The notes under the pieces are model-generated. The model made no database searches. It saw nothing but the letters and a program-made list of their open reading frames with translations, and was not told where the DNA came from. The position numbers were made by a program, and so were the translations under genes. Shown one piece after another: positions 13,509 through 17,713 of a DNA stretch of 17,713 nt (the first letter of the stretch is position 1; every line of letters begins with the position of its first letter). The stretch comes from CAZKXX01 sp964556705 (GTDB lineage Bacteria; Acidobacteriota; Terriglobia; UBA7540), in assembly GCA_964556705.1 (NCBI GenBank), contig CAZKXX010000082.1:1-17713 (forward strand), given 5' to 3'.

Positions 13509-14318
13509 ATGAATGAAAACGTTCCGATGGCTGTGCAAACCCTCACGGAAAATCCGTCGCTGGAGGCGGGTTTTCGCCTGCGGCAAGTCCGCGAACGCCT
13601 CCATCTGACCCTGCGGGCCGTCGAGGAATTGACCCTGGAAATCGCCGCCGGTGAGCAGAATCCGGAATTCACCGTCTCCGCCGGCCGGCTCAATCAGATT
13701 GAGACGGACGGGTCAGTCCCCGGAATCTACAAGCTTTTCAGCCTGGCCGTGGTTTACGGGATTCCGCTGGAGAACATCCTGGAACTCTACGGAATCCGCC
13801 TGCGGAAGATGGGAGACTACCGCCTCAGGTTTCCCCCCACGAGGACCCAGCTCGCGCCCGCGGGGGGCGCAGACCCCGCAAGGACGCTGCGCTTCCCCGT
13901 GCGCTTCGAACCCGGATTCAAACCCGAAAAGACCGCCTTCCTTTCGCGGCTGATTGCCGCGTGGGGTGAAATCCCGCTGGGGCTGCTCGCGGAGCTCGAC
14001 CTGAAGAGGTACCTTTACGGCTATATCGGCTCCGACGATCGGATGATGGAGCCGCTGCTCCGCCCGGGCTCCATAGTGCAGATTGATGACACGCGCCGGC
14101 GGGTCGCGAACGGCGGCTGGGCCAACGAATTCGAGCGTCCGATCTACTTTCTGGAGCTTCGCTACAGTTACGAATGTTGCTGGTGCCACCAGCGCGGGCG
14201 CGAACTGATGCTCATCCCGCATCCGCTCTCGCCCTGCGCCCCGAGGACGATCCGCGTGCCGGATGAGGGTGGAGTGTTAGGGCAGGTGGTTGGGGTTGCC
14301 GGCCGAATCGCCCAGTAA
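13509..14318 (+). CDS. HTH (Xre-type) regulator with degenerate S24/LexA-like C-terminal domain
   Basis: A 269-residue protein from the ATG at 13509 (GGAAG five bases upstream). Residues 20-95 form an Xre-type helix-turn-helix with long insertions (R-L-R-Q-V-R-E-R-L-H-L-T-L-R-A-V-E, I-Y-K-L-F-S-L-A-V-V-Y-G-I-P-L-E-N-I-L). A linker leads to a domain with Y-I-G-S-D-D-R-M-M-E-P-L-L-R-P-G-S-I-V-Q-I-D (172-193) and V-L-G-Q-V-V-G-V-A (257-265), matching the S24 peptidase fold. In active S24 proteins the nucleophile is the Ser of S-M-x-P; here it is Met179, so self-cleavage is not expected. A C-C-W-C cluster (223-226) could bind metal or sense redox. Divergent from VOC-iolB, it could regulate that pair, which is inference only. 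Confidence 0.8.
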   Translation: MNENVPMAVQTLTENPSLEAGFRLRQVRERLHLTLRAVEELTLEIAAGEQNPEFTVSAGRLNQIETDGSVPGIYKLFSLAVVYGIPLENILELYGIRLRKMGDYRLRFPPTRTQLAPAGGADPARTLRFPVRFEPGFKPEKTAFLSRLIAAWGEIPLGLLAELDLKRYLYGYIGSDDRMMEPLLRPGSIVQIDDTRRRVANGGWANEFERPIYFLELRYSYECCWCHQRGRELMLIPHPLSPCAPRTIRVPDEGGVLGQVVGVAGRIAQ

Positions 14319-14795
14319 ATCCCAGAGTTCAGTCTCGCGCAGCACCCGCAGAATCAGCGGAATATTCGAGTCAAAGAGTTCCCTCGCCAGGGGATGGCAG
14401 TTTTCCGGCGGCAGGATCTGGTAACTGCGCAGCCGTTGCCAGGCCTCCACCAGCCGCCCACGGTCCTCCTTGAGCGAGGTGAAGAACCCCACCAGATCCC
14501 GGACCTGCTCTTCGAGCGATCGCGCCATTAAGCCCTCAAAGACCTGGACATGGCAGCGGCGCAACGCCTCGTCCACCGCCGCCGGGGAATATCGGGTTTC
14601 GAGGCCGTAATGCGAGTAGCGTCCGGTGTTGTGGTCTCGCAGGGAGGCAAGGTAAATCAACTTGGCGAAATCGCCCGGGAGTTCGGCGAATGTTCGGGTC
14701 TCGAGGTCGTCCATGGCGAGGCGGATTTCGGCTTCCGGGTCCGCGGGACCAGCGGCGGGTTCAAGCGGGTCAGTCATAAAGGCAGCCAGCAGCAT
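14277..14795 (-). CDS. Conserved-looking hypothetical protein
   Basis: A 172-residue cytosolic protein that I do not recognise as a named family. It is mostly helical, with an acidic N-terminus, then L-P-G-D-F-A-K-L-I-Y-L-A-S-L-R-D-H-N-T-G-R-Y-S-H-Y-G-L, A-V-D-E-A-L-R-R-C-H-V-Q-V-F-E-G-L, a region S-L-E-E-Q-V-R-D-L-V-G-F-F-T-S-L and L-P-P-E-N-C-H-P-L-A-R-E-L-F. The D-H-N-T-G-R-Y-S-H-Y-G-L stretch looks like a conserved motif. The start could be the ATG at 14795 or the one at 14777 (M-T-D-P); neither has a ribosome site. Its last 42 bp overlap the end of the HTH regulator gene on the other strand. It follows the DHS-like gene, but a strong hairpin separates them. Confidence 0.72.
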   Translation of the reverse strand: MLLAAFMTDPLEPAAGPADPEAEIRLAMDDLETRTFAELPGDFAKLIYLASLRDHNTGRYSHYGLETRYSPAAVDEALRRCHVQVFEGLMARSLEEQVRDLVGFFTSLKEDRGRLVEAWQRLRSYQILPPENCHPLARELFDSNIPLILRVLRETELWDLLGDSAGNPNHLP

Positions 14796-14823
14796 TAATG
14801 ACCAGGGAGGCGTCCTTCGTCGT

Positions 14824-14852
14824 CCCCCGATCCCGCCTTGGGGAGTCGGGGG
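14824..14852 (-). terminator. Hairpin after the DHS-like gene
   Basis: CCCCCGA (14824-14830) and TCGGGGG (14846-14852) pair perfectly, with a further CCC/GGG pairing possible inside the 15-nt loop. It lies 40 nt past the DHS-like stop on the minus strand, and no U-run follows. Confidence 0.45.
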
Positions 14853-14892
14853 TCTCTCCAGGATGACACCCCGGCAGATTCTCCGCGCGGTG

Positions 14893-15930
14893 CTAGCGGG
14901 GGAATTTGAGCGCCAGCTCGGGGCCCATTTTGAACACGGGCTTCTTGCGCCGGCGGAGCAGCGTCATGTTTTCCGAAAGCGCCGTCACCAGGATGGGCAT
15001 GGCAATCGTGGAATCGCAGTGGACGGTGACCATGCTGGCATCGTGCGCGATCTTGCCCCAGCTCTGCGCTTCCTCGAACGTGCAGCCGGAAAGTCCGCCC
15101 CAATGCGGGGCGTCGGTAACGCACTGCACGGCGTACTTGTGCCCCTCGGCATTCTTGCGCATGAAGGAAGCGGTGACTTCGCTCTGCTGGATAAAATTCT
15201 TGGGCGTGCCGCCGCCGAAATAGACCACGCCGCTCGCCGGCGCGTCGCCCGCCAGGGTTGCTGTCTCCAGCACGTCCGCGACGATATCGAAGACGAGACG
15301 GTTCTTTCCGAGGTGGCGGTTCTCGGCGATTCCGATGCCGATCGAAGAATCTCCCAGGGCGGGGCAGTAAAGCGGAATGCCGGCTTTGTAAGCCGCGGTG
15401 ACGATGCCATCTTCCTTGGCGCGCTTGGAGACTTCCCGGCCCAGCAGGTTCAGGAACTCGCGCGTCGTGTAAGGCCGCGACTGGTCGAGCGTGGAGGCGA
15501 AGCGGCCGATCCAGGCGTCTTCTTCGCGAAACTCCTCCTCGTCGGCCAGCGTGTCGTACATGCGGTCGATCAGGTTTTTCTGGAGGTGCACGTCGTCAAT
15601 GTCGGGCGAGCACTGGAAATGGTAGCGGCCGAGCGTCTCGTGAATGTCGTGGAAGAAATTGGCGCCGGTGGAGACCAAACAATCAATGGCTCGGTTCTTG
15701 ATCAGCCAGACGACCAGGCGGCGCATGCCGGCGGGCACCATTGCGCCGGACATGCCCATCATGATCATCGTCCGGTCCTGAAGCATCCGTTTCCAGATCT
15801 GATAAGCGACCGCAAGGTTGCGGCCCTGAAAGGAGATGCCCTGCATCTTTTCCAACAGATCTGCAGTGTTCTTGCGGCGGTCGATCTGGAGCGGCCGGGT
15901 CGGCTGCGACAGGATGTCGTCTTTACGCAT
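14893..15930 (-). CDS. Deoxyhypusine synthase-like protein (possible homospermidine-forming enzyme)
   Basis: A 345-residue NAD-dependent enzyme family member. Visible: S-G-A-M-V-P-A-G-M-R (61-70), an N-x-x-H-D-I-H-E-T loop (91-99), P-L-Y-C-P-A-L-G-D-S-S-I (186-197), V-V-Y-F-G-G-G-T-P-K-N (235-245) and S-W-G-K-I (290-294). Lys293 aligns with the lysine of the eukaryotic enzyme (human Lys329) that carries the aminobutyl imine from spermidine. Eukaryotes and archaea use it to modify eIF5A; bacteria lack that target, and bacterial homologues have been linked to homospermidine formation from spermidine and putrescine. The catalytic residues are intact, so an active aminobutyl transferase is likely, but the acceptor is inferred. 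GGGGGAGAGC directly precedes the ATG. The arginine decarboxylase gene ends 98 nt upstream. Confidence 0.9.
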   Translation of the reverse strand: MRKDDILSQPTRPLQIDRRKNTADLLEKMQGISFQGRNLAVAYQIWKRMLQDRTMIMMGMSGAMVPAGMRRLVVWLIKNRAIDCLVSTGANFFHDIHETLGRYHFQCSPDIDDVHLQKNLIDRMYDTLADEEEFREEDAWIGRFASTLDQSRPYTTREFLNLLGREVSKRAKEDGIVTAAYKAGIPLYCPALGDSSIGIGIAENRHLGKNRLVFDIVADVLETATLAGDAPASGVVYFGGGTPKNFIQQSEVTASFMRKNAEGHKYAVQCVTDAPHWGGLSGCTFEEAQSWGKIAHDASMVTVHCDSTIAMPILVTALSENMTLLRRRKKPVFKMGPELALKFPR

Positions 15931-16028
15931 GCTCTCCCCCTCGATGATGGATTGCTTGGCGGGCCGTCGGCAGGAAAAGCGGCGCGGCCCATGCGGCGGG
16001 ACGGCGGCGTGCCCGGCGACGACGGAGA

Positions 16029-16583
16029 CTATTCGTCAATCCCGAGCAGGATGGCCGCGGTGAGGACCGTGGTCCACAAGCCCCGCTTGTCCCCGATCGC
16101 GGACTGCGTGATGTGCATCGTCCGGACAATCCGGTTCGAAATGCGATAGATGGCTTTCTTTTCATCCCAGCTCTGGTCGGGATCGAATTCGACGCCCAGA
16201 GTCGTCGCGAGCATCTCTGCGGCCAGTTCCTCGGCGTATTCACCGGCCACTTCTTCGGTCTCCCCGAACGAGTGATGCTCGGAAAGATAGCCGAACGTGT
16301 TGCGGTCGGCCGGAATGGCGATGCCGACCGAGGCGGCGATCAGGCGGTGCGGCTCGCGCGTCGAGTTTTCGCTCATCACGCAAAAGGTGATCTGCCCGGG
16401 CCGAAGTTCCTTCAGCCCTTCGGAGCGGGAAACCAATTTGCAGCGGGGCGGGAAAATGCTTGAAACGCGCACCAGGTTCGACGCCGCAACCCCCGCCGAG
16501 CGCAGCGCCAGCTCGAAACTGGTCAGTTTTTCGCGGTGCTTTCCGACACCCTTGGTGAGGAACATCCTCTTGGCGACGAACAT
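16029..16583 (-). CDS. pdaD: Pyruvoyl-dependent arginine decarboxylase
   Basis: A 184-residue proenzyme that cleaves itself between two serines to make a pyruvoyl group and then decarboxylates arginine to agmatine, the entry to polyamines. The N-terminal M-F-V-A-K-R-M-F-L-T-K-G-V-G, the self-cleavage site L-V-R-V-S-S-I-F-P-P (Ser41-Ser42), G-Q-I-T-F-C-V-M-S-E-N and H-H-S-F-G-E-T-E-E-V (102-111) match the family, and length is close to that of archaeal and bacterial members (~160-190). The ATG at 16583 gives the standard N-terminus; AAGGA lies about 9 nt upstream. With the DHS-like gene it forms a polyamine pair. Agmatinase is not in the window. Confidence 0.93.
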   Translation of the reverse strand: MFVAKRMFLTKGVGKHREKLTSFELALRSAGVAASNLVRVSSIFPPRCKLVSRSEGLKELRPGQITFCVMSENSTREPHRLIAASVGIAIPADRNTFGYLSEHHSFGETEEVAGEYAEELAAEMLATTLGVEFDPDQSWDEKKAIYRISNRIVRTMHITQSAIGDKRGLWTTVLTAAILLGIDE

Positions 16584-16694
16584 TCCGACCCGTCCTTCCG
16601 GCCATCACCTTCGCCCCCGCTTCGCTTTCGACGGGCGGCGCGCACCGCTTTCCCCGAGACGAAAAAATTCGGTTTTCGGCGGGTACCTAAAGAG

Positions 16695-16712
16695 TTTTGT
16701 AAGCTAACAAAA
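16695..16712. promoter_or_regulatory. 18-bp near-palindrome over the pdaD -10 element
   Basis: TTTTGTAAGCTAACAAAA: perfect 6-bp arms TTTTGT and ACAAAA around AAGCTA, symmetric except for one base pair. It covers the predicted -10, the position expected for a repressor operator. Confidence 0.4.
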
Positions 16713-16730
16713 AGCCGAGAAAAGTGTCAA
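16701..16730 (-). promoter_or_regulatory. Promoter of the pdaD/DHS-like pair
   Basis: Minus strand: perfect -35 TTGACA (16725-16730), 18-bp spacer and a weak -10 TAGCTT (16701-16706). The leader would be about 110 nt. It lies in an AT-rich island of an otherwise GC-rich region. Confidence 0.45.
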
Positions 16731-16794
16731 CGGAATTTTGGGTTGCGCGCGCCTCAGAGTACGACTTTCAGGTCTGGTGAAGACGACCAAAAAC

Positions 16795-16825
16795 ACCCGG
16801 GCAGTCGCCGGGTCTGCTGTATAAT
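16795..16825 (+). promoter_or_regulatory. -10 element and inverted repeat upstream of the esterase gene
   Basis: TATAAT (16820-16825) is a perfect -10. The -35 region does not match consensus but is covered by ACCCGG (16795-16800), 7 nt, CCGGGT (16808-16813), a perfect inverted repeat. This suggests a regulator-dependent promoter. The rest of the gap 16584-16794 holds the pdaD promoter and no gene. Confidence 0.5.
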
Positions 16826-16848
16826 GCGCCGCTCCAAGGAGGCGGGTG

Positions 16849-17713
16849 ATGACCGTTGAACCCCAATCCCGATGGGTCTGTTGCGCCTTGAAAGGTCTGA
16901 TTGCCGGACTGTTACTCGCCTGCGCTTTTCCGGCGCCGGCTCAGCAACTGCCGCCGCGACTGGTTTCTCCCGAAGTTCACGCCGACGGCCGCGTCACGGT
17001 GCGGTTCCGCAGTCCGAACGCGGCGACGGTCGTGCTGAATCTGGAAGGGAATCCGAAACCCACGCCGATGCAAAAAGACGGAGAGGGCCTGTGGAGCGTC
17101 ACTGTCGGTCCGCTCGAACCGGACTTCTACGGCTATTCAATCGTTGTGGACGGCGTGGGGCTGATGGATCCCTCCACGCCGCTGATGAAACCCAACCTGA
17201 TCTTCCAGCAGAGCATGGTGCACGTGCCCGGCCCGGCGTCGCTTCCCTGGGAAGTCCAGGACGTGCCGCGCGGCGCCGTCCACCGGCATTTCTACCGGTC
17301 GAAGATTGTGGGCGACGACCGCGACTTCTATGTTTACACGCCTCCCGGCTACGACCCGCGGGGGACAGCGACTTACCCGGTACTGTATCTGCTCCACGGT
17401 TTCAGTGACGACGCGAGCGCCTGGACGGCGGTGGGCCGCGCGCACATTATTTTCGACAACCTGATTGCGCAGGGGAAGCTGAAACCGATGCTGGTGGTGA
17501 TGCCGCTCGGCTACGGCGCGCCGGAAATCGTGGCGCGCGGCTTCGGGGCGTTTCGCGACATGGAGTTGCGGCGGCGCAATGTGGAGAGATTCCGCGACGC
17601 CCTGCTCAACGAAGTGATTCCCGCCGTCGAGTCCGCCTACCGCGTCTCGAAGGACCGCAGCGACCGCGCCATCACGGGCCTTTCGATGGGCGGAGGGCAG
17701 TCGATTTTTGTGG
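16849..17713 (+). CDS. Secreted esterase, alpha/beta hydrolase with N-terminal E-set/CBM48-like domain (C-terminus cut by window)
   Basis: Open from the ATG at 16849 to the window edge (about 288 codons). A signal peptide (L-K-G-L-I-A-G-L-L-L-A-C-A-F-P-A-P-A-Q-Q, cleavage near residue 31) is followed by an immunoglobulin-like domain with P-E-V-H-A-D-G-R-V-T-V-R-F-R-S-P-N-A, typical of the carbohydrate-binding module fused to such enzymes. The hydrolase domain follows: Y-V-Y-T-P-P-G-Y, Y-P-V-L-Y-L-L-H-G-F-S-D-D and the nucleophile elbow G-L-S-M-G-G. The Asp and His of the triad would be beyond the window. The closest named groups are the esterase D/feruloyl or acetyl-xylan esterases and enterochelin esterase-like proteins; a plant-polysaccharide esterase is likely but unproven. 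AAGGAGG lies six bases before the ATG. Confidence 0.9.
   Translation, partial: MTVEPQSRWVCCALKGLIAGLLLACAFPAPAQQLPPRLVSPEVHADGRVTVRFRSPNAATVVLNLEGNPKPTPMQKDGEGLWSVTVGPLEPDFYGYSIVVDGVGLMDPSTPLMKPNLIFQQSMVHVPGPASLPWEVQDVPRGAVHRHFYRSKIVGDDRDFYVYTPPGYDPRGTATYPVLYLLHGFSDDASAWTAVGRAHIIFDNLIAQGKLKPMLVVMPLGYGAPEIVARGFGAFRDMELRRRNVERFRDALLNEVIPAVESAYRVSKDRSDRAITGLSMGGGQSIFV

Noticed and set aside
14662..16149. Plus-strand 495-codon frame opposite the DHS-like gene
   Set aside because: Antisense shadow; no motifs, and the minus-strand enzyme is complete with its catalytic lysine.

Overview
The window is high-GC bacterial DNA, dense with genes on both strands. It is most likely from an Acidobacteriota genome, possibly a metagenome-assembled one. 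The phylum call is an inference from gene content: a pseudo-receiver with the V-V-S-Q-G-S signature, a lipoprotein with a pilin-like C-terminus, a pdaD plus deoxyhypusine-synthase-like pair, a DUF362/UbiA pair, and a degenerate S24-type regulator. There is no rRNA, tRNA, CRISPR array or recognisable transposase.

Layout. From 1 to 7223 everything reads on the minus strand. It holds a window-truncated DUF362 protein and a UbiA-type prenyltransferase (operon), a four-helix-bundle (S23-type) gene bracketed by inverted arrays of heptanucleotide repeats, an acyl-CoA ligase, a type I inorganic pyrophosphatase, and an operon of a secreted TPR protein and a DegT/DnrJ/EryC1-type aminotransferase. A 305-bp divergent promoter region (7224-7528) leads to plus-strand genes up to 11715: a divergent Nramp-family transporter, a small secreted protein on a probable leaderless transcript, a single-domain response regulator without its phosphoacceptor Asp, a secreted TIM-barrel sugar isomerase/epimerase-like protein, and a lipoprotein. 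A VOC protein/iolB pair (minus) is divergent from an HTH/S24-like regulator (plus). That regulator overlaps a minus-strand hypothetical gene tail to tail by 42 bp. A polyamine pair follows on the minus strand: pyruvoyl-dependent arginine decarboxylase and a deoxyhypusine-synthase-like enzyme. A window-truncated secreted esterase on the plus strand ends the window.

How the genes fit together. The polyamine pair probably makes agmatine from arginine and then a spermidine-related product such as homospermidine. VOC plus iolB is a fragment of inositol/deoxyglucuronate metabolism without the rest of an iol operon. DUF362 and the prenyltransferase form a conserved-looking envelope pair. Most other genes are single transcription units with their own sigma70-like promoters (TTGACT/TTGTTC/TTGCAA with TATGAT/TAGATT/TACAAT/TATGGT). 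Two of these promoters place the transcript start on the start codon.

The least ordinary parts are the heptad-repeat cassette around the four-helix-bundle gene (a second heptad array lies at 11785), the PdaD/DHS pair with a palindrome over its predicted promoter, the non-phosphorylatable receiver with a foldable leader, and the Nramp homologue lacking the family's metal-binding motifs.
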